The notes: generated from the sequence alone by a model not told the origin. Positions 8,795 to 17,959 are shown, numbered from the stretch's first letter. The stretch is DNA of 64,000 bases from Phenylobacterium sp. (GCF_016793225.1 NZ_JAEUMN010000186.1:33051-97050), one strand, 5' to 3'. Program-made: numbers and translations.

Positions 8795-10438
8795 GTGAGT
8801 GAAGCGAAGCGACGCGCGGATCGGGCCGCGCTGGGCGAGAGGGTCGCGCTGGCGCTGGCGGCCGTCCTCCTGCTGGCGGGCGCCGCCCACGCCGCGCCGC
8901 CTGCGATGCAGCTCAAGCAGGAGGGCTACGCGCTCATCGACGGCTCGGCCGAGCGGATCGGGCGGCTGGGCGACGCGATCTTCTCGTACGCCGAGATCGG
9001 CTTCCAGGAGACGAAGACGATCGCCCTCGTCACCCGCGAGCTGAAGGCCGCCGGCTTCGACGTGCAGACCGGCGTCGCCGGCATGCCCACCGCCTATGTG
9101 GCCCGCTACGGCTCGGGCTCGCCCGTGATCGGCCTGATGTCGGACTTCGACGGCATCCCCGGCGCCTCGCAGAAGCCCGCCGCCCTGGTCCACGATCCCA
9201 TCGCGCCCGGCGCGCCCGGTCACGGCGAGGGGCACAGCACCCACCAGCCGACCCTCATCGCCGCCGCGATCGCCATCAAGACGCTGAAGGACCGCCACGG
9301 CCTGCCGGGCACGATCGTGGTCTACGGCGGCCCGGCCGAGGAGCTGCTGGGCAGCCGCGGCTACATGGTCAACGCGGGGCTCTTCAAGGGCGTGGACGCG
9401 ATCATGGACGTCCACATCGGCTCCGAGCTCTCGACCAGCTACGGCCTGGGCAACCTCGCGATCATCTCGGCCCAGTGGACCTTCCATGGCCGGCAGGCCC
9501 ACGCCGCCCGGGCCTGGGAGGGCCGCAGCGCGCTCGACTCCGTCGAGGTGATGAACGCCGCCACCAACTACATGCGCGAGCACATCGATCCGCCCGCCCG
9601 CATCCACTACGTGATCCCGGAGGGCGGCAAGCAGCCCAATGTGGTCCCTGCTGAGGCGGCGGTCTGGTACTACTTCCGGCACACGACGGCCGACAATGTG
9701 TGGGGCCTGTTCGAGCGCGCCCGCGCGGCGGCCAAGGGCGCGGCGCTGGCCACCGGGACCACGGTGTCCGAGCGCATCCTGTCGGCCTCGTGGCCCTTCA
9801 ACGGCAACAAGGCGCTCGCCGAACTGGTGCAGGGCAACATCGAGGCGGTGGGCATGCCGGCCTGGTCGGCGGACGACCAGGCGTTCGCCCGGGCCTACCA
9901 GGTCTCCATGGGCGCGAAGGTCACCGGCCTGCCCGACAAGGTCCGGGCGCTGCGCGAGACGCGCCAGATCTCGAGCTCGTCCGACGCCGGCGACGTGACC
10001 TGGCAGGCGCCGTACATCCGGCTCACCATCCCGGCCAAGCCCGAGGGCGAACTGGCGGCGCACCACTGGTCGGCGGCCATCGCGCCGGCCACCCCGCTGG
10101 CGCACAAGGGCATGGCCGCCGCCTCGAAGGTGCTGGTGGCGAGCGCGGTCGACCTGATGACCGATCCGGCCAAGCTCGCCGGCATCAAGGCCGACTTCGC
10201 CGCGCAGCTCGCGCGCTACCCCGCCTGGAAGAGCCTGATCCCGCCCGACGCCGAACCGGCCACCTTCCTCAACGTGCAGGAGATGGCGCGCCATCGCGGG
10301 GCGCTGAAGCCCTTCGAATACGACCCGAACGGCAAGCCGAGCTACCTGGAGTTCCTGAAGATCAAGTACCCGCCGCCCATGCCGGACAGCGCCGTGGGCA
10401 AGGCCTCGAACGCCGTGGGAGGCCGCGATGGCGAATAG
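8795..10438 (+). CDS. Exported M20-family amidohydrolase (AbgB-like), copy 1
   Basis: A 547-aa protein with a cleavable signal peptide (hydrophobic core LALAAVLLLAGAAHA) from GTG 8795; AGGAG-like signal is weak but GGGGGG lies 5 bp upstream. The mature part resembles the M20D peptidase/aminoacylase family, such as AbgB, which split amide bonds of N-acyl amino acids: GLMSDFDGIPG, GHGEGHSTHQ, GGPAEELLGSRGYM and the dimerisation domain at FHGRQAHAARAWEGRSALDSVE. In typical members the second metal motif is GHGCGH; here Cys is Glu. It overlaps the next gene by 11 bp and is clearly its paralogue, so the pair arose by tandem duplication. Probably periplasmic. The exact substrate is unknown. Confidence 0.85.
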   Translation: MSEAKRRADRAALGERVALALAAVLLLAGAAHAAPPAMQLKQEGYALIDGSAERIGRLGDAIFSYAEIGFQETKTIALVTRELKAAGFDVQTGVAGMPTAYVARYGSGSPVIGLMSDFDGIPGASQKPAALVHDPIAPGAPGHGEGHSTHQPTLIAAAIAIKTLKDRHGLPGTIVVYGGPAEELLGSRGYMVNAGLFKGVDAIMDVHIGSELSTSYGLGNLAIISAQWTFHGRQAHAARAWEGRSALDSVEVMNAATNYMREHIDPPARIHYVIPEGGKQPNVVPAEAAVWYYFRHTTADNVWGLFERARAAAKGAALATGTTVSERILSASWPFNGNKALAELVQGNIEAVGMPAWSADDQAFARAYQVSMGAKVTGLPDKVRALRETRQISSSSDAGDVTWQAPYIRLTIPAKPEGELAAHHWSAAIAPATPLAHKGMAAASKVLVASAVDLMTDPAKLAGIKADFAAQLARYPAWKSLIPPDAEPATFLNVQEMARHRGALKPFEYDPNGKPSYLEFLKIKYPPPMPDSAVGKASNAVGGRDGE

Positions 10439-12083
10439 GATCACCCTTCGCCTGGTGGCCGTGCTCGCCGGCCTGGCCGTTGCCGGCGCGGCGTCGGCCG
10501 AGCCGCGCGCCGACATCGCGCAGCTGAAGTCCGAAGCCTTCGCCGTGGTGGACGGCAAGGCCGACCGGCTCGGCCGGCTCAGCGACGCGATCTTCTCGTA
10601 CTCCGAGATCGGCTTCCAGGAGACCAAGACCATCGCCCTGGTCACCCGGGAGCTGAAGGCGGCCGGGTTCGCCGTGGAAACGGGCGTGGCCGGCATGCCC
10701 ACCGCCTATGTCGCCCGGTACGGCTCGGGCTCGCCGGTGATCGGCCTGATGTCCGACTTCGACGGGGTGCCGGGGGCCTCGCAGAAGCCGACGGCGCTGG
10801 TCCACGATCCGATCGTCGAGGGCGCGCCCGGCCACGGCGAAGGCCACAACACCCACCAGCCGGCGCTGATCGGCGCCGCGCTCGCCATCAAGGCGGTCAA
10901 GGACCGCCACAAGCTGCCGGGGACGATCGTCGTCTACGGCGGGCCGGCCGAGGAGCTCCTCGCGAGCCGCGGCTACATGGTGAACGCCGGCCTGTTCAAG
11001 GGCGTGGACGCGCTCATGGACGTGCACGTCGGCAGCCAGTTCGGCGTCAGCTACGGCCTCAACAACTTCGGCAACGTCTCGGTCCAGTGGAGCTTCAAGG
11101 GCCTCCAGGCGCACGGCGCGCGGCCCTGGCAGGGCCGTTCGGCCCTGGATGCCGTGGAGCTGATGGACGCCGGGATCAACTTCATGCGCGAGCACGGCTA
11201 CGACCCGGCCGACGCGCGCATCCAGAACGTCATCCCCGACGGCGGCCGGCAGCCTAACGTCGTCCCGGGCGAGGCCACCAACTGGTACTACATCCGCGCC
11301 AAGTCGCCCGAGCTGGTCCAGTCGATCCTGGCGTGGATGCGCGACATCGGCAAAGGCGCGGCGCTGTCCACCCGCACCGAGGTGACCGAGCGGATCCTCT
11401 CCGGGTCGTGGCCCTACAACGGCAACAAGGCCCTGGCCGAGGTCGTCGACCGCAACATCCAGCTCGTCGGCATGCCGAAGTGGTCCGCTGACGACGTGGC
11501 CTTCGCACGGGCGGTGCAGACCTCCATGGGCCAGCCGTTGACCGGACTTGCGACGGCGCCGACCCCGCTGCGGTCGGACGGCCAGGGCTCGTCCACATCG
11601 GACGCCGGCGACGTGTCGTGGCAGATGCCGCTGGCGCGCCTCTACATCCCGACCACGACGCCCGGCGCGCTTGCGGGCCACCACTGGTCGGCGGCGCTCG
11701 GTCCGGCGACGCCCATCGCCCACAAGGGGATCGCCGCGGGCGCGAAGGCGGTGGCGGCCACCGCGCTCGACCTGATGACCGACCCGGCGCTCCTGGAGGG
11801 CATCCGCAGCGACTTCGCGCGCCAGCTGGCCGCCTACCCGACGTGGAAGTCCTTCATCCCCGCCGAGGCGAAGCCGCCGACCTACCTCAACGTCGAGGAG
11901 ATGTCGCGATACCGCGCCGCGCTCGCGCCCTACGAGTACGACCCCGACGGCAAGGCGACCTACCTGCAGTTCCTCAAGGTCGCCTACCCGCCGGCCATGC
12001 CGCAGAGCGCCGTCGGCCGCGCCTCGAACGCGCCGAAGACAACCTTCGAGAAGTCGTCCATCGACTGGGACTGGCGGAAATGA
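10428..12083 (+). CDS. Exported M20-family amidohydrolase (AbgB-like), copy 2
   Basis: A 551-aa paralogue of the upstream gene; long identical blocks (DAIFSYSEIGFQETKTIALV versus DAIFSYAEIGFQETKTIALV, and ALVTRELKAAGF) show tandem duplication. The signal peptide has core LVAVLAGLAVAGAASA. It keeps GLMSDFDGVPG, GHGEGHNTHQ with the same Cys-to-Glu change, GGPAEELLASRGYM and the HGARPWQGRSALDAVEL lid segment. The C-terminus is about ten residues longer (TTFEKSSIDWDWRK). Its stop overlaps the LysR ATG (ATGA). Hydrolysis of an amide in the periplasm is expected from the family; two near-identical enzymes suggest related but different substrates. Confidence 0.85.
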   Translation: MANRITLRLVAVLAGLAVAGAASAEPRADIAQLKSEAFAVVDGKADRLGRLSDAIFSYSEIGFQETKTIALVTRELKAAGFAVETGVAGMPTAYVARYGSGSPVIGLMSDFDGVPGASQKPTALVHDPIVEGAPGHGEGHNTHQPALIGAALAIKAVKDRHKLPGTIVVYGGPAEELLASRGYMVNAGLFKGVDALMDVHVGSQFGVSYGLNNFGNVSVQWSFKGLQAHGARPWQGRSALDAVELMDAGINFMREHGYDPADARIQNVIPDGGRQPNVVPGEATNWYYIRAKSPELVQSILAWMRDIGKGAALSTRTEVTERILSGSWPYNGNKALAEVVDRNIQLVGMPKWSADDVAFARAVQTSMGQPLTGLATAPTPLRSDGQGSSTSDAGDVSWQMPLARLYIPTTTPGALAGHHWSAALGPATPIAHKGIAAGAKAVAATALDLMTDPALLEGIRSDFARQLAAYPTWKSFIPAEAKPPTYLNVEEMSRYRAALAPYEYDPDGKATYLQFLKVAYPPAMPQSAVGRASNAPKTTFEKSSIDWDWRK

Positions 12084-13105
12084 CCCTGCACCTCGGCAAG
12101 CTCTCCGAGCACGCCGAGGGCGTTCAGCTCGCCGAATCCGGCGCGGGCGGCGAGCGGGTCCGGGAGCCCGCCAGCGCGCGCGGCATCCCCCCGCTGGCGG
12201 CGATCCGCGCGTTCGAGGCGGTGGGCCGCCTCGGCGGCATCCGCAAGGCGGCCACCAGCCTGATGCTGGACCACTCGGTCGTGAGCCGGCACCTGCGCCA
12301 GCTCGAGGACTGGGTCGGCGTGGCGCTGTTCCAGCGGACGGGCGGCCAGGTGAACCTGACCGAGGCCGGGGCCCGCTACCACGGCCGCATCTCCGCGGCC
12401 CTGGCCGAGCTGGCGCTGGCGACCGCCGAGATCAGCGGCGGCGGCGAGGAGCGCAAGGTCCTGGTGTGGTGCGTTCCGGGATTCGCCGCCCAGTGGGTGT
12501 CGGACCGCCTGGCGATCTTCGAGAAGCTGAAGCCCGAGTTCAGCATCGAACTGCGCCCGACCGACGTGAAGGCCAACCTGCTGACCCACGAGGCGGACGT
12601 GGACATCCGCTTCTACCTCGACGACTGGCCGCCCGACCCGGGCGGTCGCGGCCTGCAGTACGTCGAGCTGGCCCGGCCCCAGATCATGATCGTGGCCAGT
12701 CCCTCGGTGGCCGAGCAGTGGAAGGGCGCGACCGTCGACGAGCTGCGCCAGGCGCCGCTGCTCCACGAGGAGCACGACCAGCAGTGGCGGGCCTGGCTGG
12801 CCCTCAACAACGTCAGCAGCCTGCCCGAGGTGCTTCCCGGCCCCCTCCTCTGGCATGCGCACCTCGCCATCGCCGCCGCCCGCAACAGCCGCGGCCTGGC
12901 GCTCGCCAGCACCTTCCTGGTGGGCCATGACCTTGCCAACGGCAGCCTCGTCGAGGTGAGCCCTCCCGGCACCCGTCCGGTGGTGATCGGCGCCTACGCC
13001 TTCGTCACGCGCGAGGACCGCTGGTCGATGGACGGCATCCTCCAGTTCCGCCGCTTCCTCCAGGGCGAGGTGGCGCGGTTTGCGGCCGTGACCGCGCGCG
13101 GCTGA
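12080..13105 (+). CDS. LysR-type transcriptional regulator (GcvA-like)
   Basis: A 341-aa DNA-binding activator/repressor read from ATG 12080, overlapping the preceding stop. After a 35-residue leader comes the winged helix-turn-helix (PPLAAIRAFEAVGRLGGIRKAATSLMLDHSVVSRHLRQLEDWVG), with the usual VALFQRTGGQVNLTEAG wing, and a substrate-binding domain from about residue 130. PPL..IRAFEA and the VRFYLDDWPP-type segment recall the GcvA branch. Unlike many LysR genes it is not divergent but inside the operon. Two copies of a palindrome with T-N11-A geometry lie downstream (13127-13143 and 15942-15958) and are the best candidates for its targets. A small-molecule inducer from the acyl-amino-acid pathway is inferred. 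Confidence 0.87.
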   Translation: MTLHLGKLSEHAEGVQLAESGAGGERVREPASARGIPPLAAIRAFEAVGRLGGIRKAATSLMLDHSVVSRHLRQLEDWVGVALFQRTGGQVNLTEAGARYHGRISAALAELALATAEISGGGEERKVLVWCVPGFAAQWVSDRLAIFEKLKPEFSIELRPTDVKANLLTHEADVDIRFYLDDWPPDPGGRGLQYVELARPQIMIVASPSVAEQWKGATVDELRQAPLLHEEHDQQWRAWLALNNVSSLPEVLPGPLLWHAHLAIAAARNSRGLALASTFLVGHDLANGSLVEVSPPGTRPVVIGAYAFVTREDRWSMDGILQFRRFLQGEVARFAAVTARG

Positions 13106-13126
13106 CCGTCCCTGCCTGTCCGGAGC

Positions 13127-13143
13127 GGTGCGCGCGGCGCACC
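13127..13143. promoter_or_regulatory. 17-bp palindrome, candidate LysR box (site 1)
   Basis: GGTGCGC, three bases, GCGCACC: a perfect dyad with T and A eleven bases apart, the classic LysR spacing. It lies 21 bp after the lysR stop and 57 bp before the aminotransferase ATG. The same arms recur at 15942-15958. It might instead be a terminator stem, but no T-run follows. Confidence 0.5.
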
Positions 13144-13200
13144 ACCTGGGCGCTGATCGCACTTGCCCGCGGGCTCGGCGGGGGCGGACTGTCCGGAGCG

Positions 13201-14547
13201 ATGAACGCGCCCATCACAGCCGCCGCCGCACCCCAGTCCGCGCCCGCCCGGGACCTCTCCGCGTTCTGGATGCCGTTCACGGACAACCGCTACTTCAAGG
13301 CCCACCCGCGTCTGCTCGCGTCCGCGGACGGCATGTACTACCGCACGCCCGAGGGACGCGCCGTGCTGGACGCCACGTCCGGCCTCTGGTGCGTGAACGC
13401 CGGCCACAACCGGCGGCCCATCGTCGAGGCCATCCAGCGCCAGGCGGCGGTGATGGACTTCGCGCCCACCTTCCAGCTGGGACATCCCCTGCCCTTCGAG
13501 CTGGCCGAGCGGCTGAGCCGGCTGCTGCCGGCGGGCATGGACCGCATCTTCTTCACCAACTCGGGGTCGGAGTCGGCGGACACCGCTCTGAAGATGGCGC
13601 TGGCCTACCACCGCGCGCGGGGCGAGCCCGGCCGCCTGCGCCTGATCGGCCGGCAGCGCGGCTATCACGGGACCAACTTCGGGGGCACCTCGGTCGGCGG
13701 CATCGGCGGGAACCGCCGGGGCTTCGCCGCCCAGGTGTGGGGGGTCGACCACCTCGGCCACACGCACGGCGCGGCGCCCGCCTTCAGCCGCGGGGTGACC
13801 GCCGTGAACACCGACCTCGCGGGCGAGCTGGAGGACCTGGTCGCCCTGCACGGTCCCGAGACGATCGCCGCGGTGATGGTGGAGCCGGTCGCCGGCTCGA
13901 CAGGCGTGCTCGTGCCGCCCGCCGGATACCTGCAACGCCTGCGGGAGATCACACGAAAGCACGGCATCCTGCTGATCTTCGACGAGGTCATCACCGGCTT
14001 CGGCCGGCTGGGCGCGGCCACAGGCGCGGAGTTCTTCGGCGTCACGCCCGACATCCTCACCCTGGCCAAGGGCCTGACCAACGGCGCGGCGCCCATGGGC
14101 GCGGTGGCGGCGAGCCGGGCGGTGCACGACGCCATCGTCGAGGGCGCGCCGCCGGGCATCGAGTTCTTCCACGGCTACACCTACTCGGGGCACCCGCTTT
14201 CGTCCGCGGCGGGTCTCGCCTGCCTGCAGCTGTACGCGGACGAGGGCCTCTTCGGCCGCGCGGCCGCCCTGGCGCCGCTCTGGGAGGCGGCCGCGCACAG
14301 CCTCGCCGACGCGCGCCACGTGATCGACGTCCGCAACCTCGGCCTGGTGGCCGGCATAGAGCTCGAGCCCCGCCCGGGCGCCCCGGGCGCACGTGCGATG
14401 GACGCGTTCCGGCGCTGCTTCGACGACGGTCTGCTCATCCGTGTGACCGGCGACATCATCGCGCTGTCGCCGCCGCTGATCGTCGAGGAGGCGCAGATCC
14501 ACGAGATGTTCGGCCGTCTCGGCCAGATCCTGAAGGACGTCGAATGA
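13201..14547 (+). CDS. Class III aminotransferase, beta-alanine/omega-amino acid:pyruvate type
   Basis: PLP enzyme of 448 aa that moves an amino group from an omega-amino acid or amine to pyruvate, giving alanine. The N-terminus (LSAFWMPFTDNRYFKAHPRLL) and SGLWCVNAGHNRRPIVEAI match beta-alanine:pyruvate transaminases. Cofactor motifs: SGSESADTALKMAL, GYHGTNFGGTSVGG, DEVITGFGRLG and the Schiff-base Lys in TLAKGLTNGAAPMGAV. The stop overlaps the permease ATG, so the two are coupled. Alanine made here could feed the alanine dehydrogenase encoded at 25713. Distinguishing beta-alanine from GABA or taurine as donor needs assay. Confidence 0.88.
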   Translation: MNAPITAAAAPQSAPARDLSAFWMPFTDNRYFKAHPRLLASADGMYYRTPEGRAVLDATSGLWCVNAGHNRRPIVEAIQRQAAVMDFAPTFQLGHPLPFELAERLSRLLPAGMDRIFFTNSGSESADTALKMALAYHRARGEPGRLRLIGRQRGYHGTNFGGTSVGGIGGNRRGFAAQVWGVDHLGHTHGAAPAFSRGVTAVNTDLAGELEDLVALHGPETIAAVMVEPVAGSTGVLVPPAGYLQRLREITRKHGILLIFDEVITGFGRLGAATGAEFFGVTPDILTLAKGLTNGAAPMGAVAASRAVHDAIVEGAPPGIEFFHGYTYSGHPLSSAAGLACLQLYADEGLFGRAAALAPLWEAAAHSLADARHVIDVRNLGLVAGIELEPRPGAPGARAMDAFRRCFDDGLLIRVTGDIIALSPPLIVEEAQIHEMFGRLGQILKDVE

Positions 14548-15929
14548 GCGCAGTCCCCGACGACGCCGCGGCTCCGGCGGCCGCGCCGCTGGGCAAGGCG
14601 CTGGAAGACCGGCACGTCGAGATGATCGCGATCGGCGGGATCATCGGCGCCGGCCTGTTCGTCGGCAGCAGCGCCTCCATCGCCGCGGTCGGACCCGCCG
14701 TGATGGTCAGCTACGGCCTGGCCGGCGCGATCGTGCTGATGGTCATGCGCATGCTGAGCGAGATGGCGGTCGCGCTGCCCGGCGTGCAGTCGTTCGCCGA
14801 CTTCGCCCGGCTGGGCCTGGGTCACTGGGCCGGCTTCGTGAGCGGCTGGCTCTACTGGTACTTCTGGGTCGTCGTCGTCGCCATCGAGGCGATCGCCGGG
14901 GCCAGGATCATCCACGAATGGCTGCCCACCCTTCCGGTGGGCGTCATCGGCGTCGGCCTGATGGCCGTGCTGACCGGCGTGAACCTCCTGTCCACGCGCA
15001 GCTACGGCGAGTTCGAGTTCTGGCTGTCCTCGATCAAGGTCGCCGCGATCCTGGTGTTCATCCTGGTGGCCGGGGCGTTCGTGGCGGGCCTCACCGCCCC
15101 CGACGGACCGACTCTCGCCAACCTGACGGCGCACGGCGGCTTCATACCGAACGGCGCGACCGCGGTGATCGGCGGCGTCACCAGCGTCATCTTCGCCCTC
15201 ACGGGGGCCGAGATCGCGACGGTGGCCGCCGCCGAATCCGCGGGCGGCGCGCGCACCGTCGCCCGGATGACCTACACCGTCGCCCTGCGCATCCTGATCT
15301 TCTACGTGCTGTCCATCGGCCTGATCGTGGCGGCCATTCCCTGGACGCAGATCACGCCGGGCGTGTCGCCGTTCGCGACGGCCCTGGGCGTCATGGGCGT
15401 CCCCGGCGGCGAACTCGTCATGAACGCCATCGTGCTCGTGGCGGTGCTGTCCTGCCTGAACTCCGGCCTCTATGTGACGTCCCGCGTCCTGTTCGGACTG
15501 GCGGCCCAGGGCGACGCCCCGCCCTGGCTGGTGGCCGTGGACCGCCGCCGCGTGCCGGCGCGCGCGATCCTCATCGGCAGCGTCTTCGCCTATGCGGCGC
15601 TTGGGGCGTCCGTGATCTCGCCCGAGCGCGTCTTCGCCTTCCTGGTCAACGCGTCCGGCGCGCTGATGATCGTCATCTACGGGATGATCGCCGTCGCGCA
15701 GATCCGTATCCGCAACCGCCTCGAACGCAGCGAACCGGACCGGCTGGTGCTGCGCATGTGGCTGCATCCCTGGGGCGCGCTGGCGACGCTCGCGGCCATG
15801 GCGGGCGTGCTGCTGGCCATGGCGCTGACGCCCGAGCTCGCCTCGCAGGTCTGGGCCAGCCTCCTGATCGTCGCCGTCGCCGGCGTGGCCTGCCTCGTCG
15901 CCGCCCGGCGGCGCCGCGCGGGGTCCTGA
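14544..15929 (+). CDS. Amino-acid permease (APC superfamily, GABA-permease-like)
   Basis: A 461-aa inner-membrane transporter with about twelve helices, starting at ATG 14544 inside the aminotransferase stop. The N-terminal signature LEDRHVEMIAIGGIIGAGLFVGSS is that of the amino-acid transporter (AAT) branch of the APC superfamily (GabP, AroP, proline permeases); the conserved ESAGGARTV segment and a charged cytoplasmic loop near MTYTVALRIL follow. The coupling to an omega-amino acid transaminase suggests uptake of that enzyme's substrate, for example GABA or beta-alanine, which is inference. The C-terminal tail is short and Arg-rich. Confidence 0.87.
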   Translation: MSAVPDDAAAPAAAPLGKALEDRHVEMIAIGGIIGAGLFVGSSASIAAVGPAVMVSYGLAGAIVLMVMRMLSEMAVALPGVQSFADFARLGLGHWAGFVSGWLYWYFWVVVVAIEAIAGARIIHEWLPTLPVGVIGVGLMAVLTGVNLLSTRSYGEFEFWLSSIKVAAILVFILVAGAFVAGLTAPDGPTLANLTAHGGFIPNGATAVIGGVTSVIFALTGAEIATVAAAESAGGARTVARMTYTVALRILIFYVLSIGLIVAAIPWTQITPGVSPFATALGVMGVPGGELVMNAIVLVAVLSCLNSGLYVTSRVLFGLAAQGDAPPWLVAVDRRRVPARAILIGSVFAYAALGASVISPERVFAFLVNASGALMIVIYGMIAVAQIRIRNRLERSEPDRLVLRMWLHPWGALATLAAMAGVLLAMALTPELASQVWASLLIVAVAGVACLVAARRRRAGS

Positions 15930-15941
15930 GGGCTCCGGGGC

Positions 15942-15958
15942 GGTGCGCCCCGCGCACC
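15942..15958. promoter_or_regulatory. 17-bp palindrome, candidate LysR box (site 2)
   Basis: Same arms as site 1, GGTGCGC and GCGCACC, around CCC instead of GCG, with T and A eleven bases apart. It lies 12 bp after the permease stop and 120 bp before the amidohydrolase/TonB receptor operon. Flanks also agree (GCG before, A after). Confidence 0.5.
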
Positions 15959-16078
15959 AGGGGCGGGAGTTTCGCACCTTTCGCACCACCCGCCGCACCG
16001 ACAGGATTTTTCACAGGAAAGCCCGGCCGAAGCCCCTGCAGGGGACAGGCGGCCGGCATTCCCCGAGGGGTCCGATCG

Positions 16079-17830
16079 ATGTCGAAATTCGCCGCCGCCG
16101 CCTGCCTGAGCGTCCTCGCCGTCGCCTCGGCCGCGTGGGGCAAGGGCTCGGTCCCCGACACGATCTACGTCAACGGCAAGGTCGTGACGGTCAATCCGGC
16201 CTTCGACATCCGCGAGGCGGTCGCCGTCTCGGATGGGAAGATCCTGGCCGTCGGGACGACCGCCCAGATCCGCGCCATGGCCAAGGGCTCCACGACGGTC
16301 ATCGACCTCGGCGGCAAGACCATGCTGCCCGGCTTCAACGACAACCACATCCACCTGGGCGAGCCGCTGCAGCCCTGGAAGTACAGCAGCATGATCGGGC
16401 GCGTGGAGCCCTGGCTCCAGGGCGTCGACACGATCCCGGAGCTGCTGGCGGCCATCAAGGGCCAGGCCGCGACCCTGCCGAAGGGAACCTGGATCATCGG
16501 GGAGATCCCGCGCGAGGAGTGGCCCAACGGCACGCTCCCCAACCGCTGGGCGTTCGACGCGGCGGCGCCGGACCATCCGGTCGCCATCGCGCGCGGCCCC
16601 CACACCCTGATCGTCAACTCGAAGGCGCTCGAAGCCGCCAAGGTGACGCCCGAGACGAAGCCCGAGGGGGGCGAGATCGTCCGGGACGGCAAGGGCGAGC
16701 CCACCGGCATCGTCCTGGAGTCGGCCCGCCGCGTCATCTGGAACGCCATGCCGCCGGGCGCGCGCGAAGGCGCGGGCGATCCCGAGAAGCGCCTGGCCGA
16801 CTGGCGCGAGCTGCTGCACCAGCTCGAGAGCCTCGGCATCACCAGCGTCAACGTGGCCGGGGTCCGGCCCAACGAGCTCAAGCTGGTGGACACGCTCTAC
16901 GCCCGCTGGGGCGACGAGCTGCCCCGGATGGTGGTGCAGCTGCGGGTGTCTCCCGGCTACGACCAGCACGACGACGTCGCCGAGGGCGTGAGGGTCTCGA
17001 TCGCCGAGCTGGACGCGCTGGGCAAGGACCGCAGCAAGGTCTTCAAGCACCCCAAGCTCAAGCTCGGCGCCGTGAAGATGAGCATCGACGGCGGGCTCTC
17101 GGCGCCGATCTTCTGGTCGATCAAGCCCTATCGCGGCCGGCCCGGCTTCCACGGCGAGCAGCGCATTCCGGACACCGCCTTCTACGCCGTCGCCAAGCGC
17201 GCGGCCGAGCTGAACTGGCAGGTGGGCATCCACACCATGGGCGACGCGGCCGTGCAGATGGTCGCCAACGAGATGGAGAAGGTCCGGGCCGCCGTACCGC
17301 CCAAGTCCGACCCCCGCGACTACGTGCACCACGTGGCCGCGCCGCTGCCGGAAGAGACCATGCAGAAGATGGCCCGGCTGAAGCTGAACGTGGCGAGCCA
17401 GCCGGGCTTCCTGCTTTCGCTGGGATCCTACGCGGACGAGGCGCTCGAGCCCGAGGCGGCGGCGCGCCAGGATCCGTCCCGCAGCCTGCTCGATCGCGGC
17501 ATCCGCGTCTCCTACGGCTCGGACGCGGGCCCCTACGGCCCGGTCGCCGCGCTCTATGCGGCGGTCACCCGGGTCGGGTGGAACGGCAAGGTCCACGGGC
17601 CCGAGGAGGCGGTGACGGTCAAGGAGGCCATCACCATGCACACCCTGGAGCCCGCCTGGTTCACCTTCGACGAGAAGACCAAGGGCTCCATCGAGCCCGG
17701 CAAGGTCGCCGATCTCGTGGTGCTGAGCGACGACCCCCTGACCATCCCGCCCGAGCGGCTCCAGGACATCAAGATCGAGAGGACGGTCATCGGTGGACGA
17801 GACGTCTTCGTACGGGACCAGAAGAACTAG
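16079..17830 (+). CDS. Exported YtcJ-like metal-dependent amidohydrolase
   Basis: A 583-aa member of the amidohydrolase superfamily (Amidohydro_3/YtcJ branch, which includes N-substituted formamide deformylase). A signal peptide (AAACLSVLAVASAAWG) sends it out of the cytoplasm. The beta-sandwich edge (DTIYVNGKVVTVNPAFDIREAVAVSDGKILAVG) precedes the barrel with metal motif NHIHLGE, the GIHTMGDAAV strand, and the SYGSDAGPYGPV motif that carries the last metal ligand. The C-terminal sandwich has GSIEPGKVADLVVLSDD. ATG 16079 fits the signal peptide. It lies just upstream of a TonB receptor, and palindrome site 2 is in its leader. Substrate unknown; a C-N bond of an N-acyl or formyl compound is likely. 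Confidence 0.85.
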   Translation: MSKFAAAACLSVLAVASAAWGKGSVPDTIYVNGKVVTVNPAFDIREAVAVSDGKILAVGTTAQIRAMAKGSTTVIDLGGKTMLPGFNDNHIHLGEPLQPWKYSSMIGRVEPWLQGVDTIPELLAAIKGQAATLPKGTWIIGEIPREEWPNGTLPNRWAFDAAAPDHPVAIARGPHTLIVNSKALEAAKVTPETKPEGGEIVRDGKGEPTGIVLESARRVIWNAMPPGAREGAGDPEKRLADWRELLHQLESLGITSVNVAGVRPNELKLVDTLYARWGDELPRMVVQLRVSPGYDQHDDVAEGVRVSIAELDALGKDRSKVFKHPKLKLGAVKMSIDGGLSAPIFWSIKPYRGRPGFHGEQRIPDTAFYAVAKRAAELNWQVGIHTMGDAAVQMVANEMEKVRAAVPPKSDPRDYVHHVAAPLPEETMQKMARLKLNVASQPGFLLSLGSYADEALEPEAAARQDPSRSLLDRGIRVSYGSDAGPYGPVAALYAAVTRVGWNGKVHGPEEAVTVKEAITMHTLEPAWFTFDEKTKGSIEPGKVADLVVLSDDPLTIPPERLQDIKIERTVIGGRDVFVRDQKN

Positions 17831-17913
17831 ACAATAAACAACAAAGCCGCCGTCAGAGCGGCTCAAGAAGAGAACGTCCGAGTAGGGAGTATCGAATGGA
17901 ACGAATGCAGGAC

Positions 17914-17941
17914 TGATGACGCCGGCTCGACTGCGTCATCA
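17914..17941 (+). other. Stem-loop in leader of TonB receptor gene
   Basis: TGATGACGC and GCGTCATCA form an exact 9-bp stem with a 10-nt loop. The right arm ends 18 bp before the ATG of the TonB receptor, close to its GAGGGGG ribosome site. It could modulate translation or bind a regulator. There is no T-run, so it is not a terminator. Confidence 0.45.
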
Positions 17942-17959
17942 CGAAACGAGGGGGCAGTC

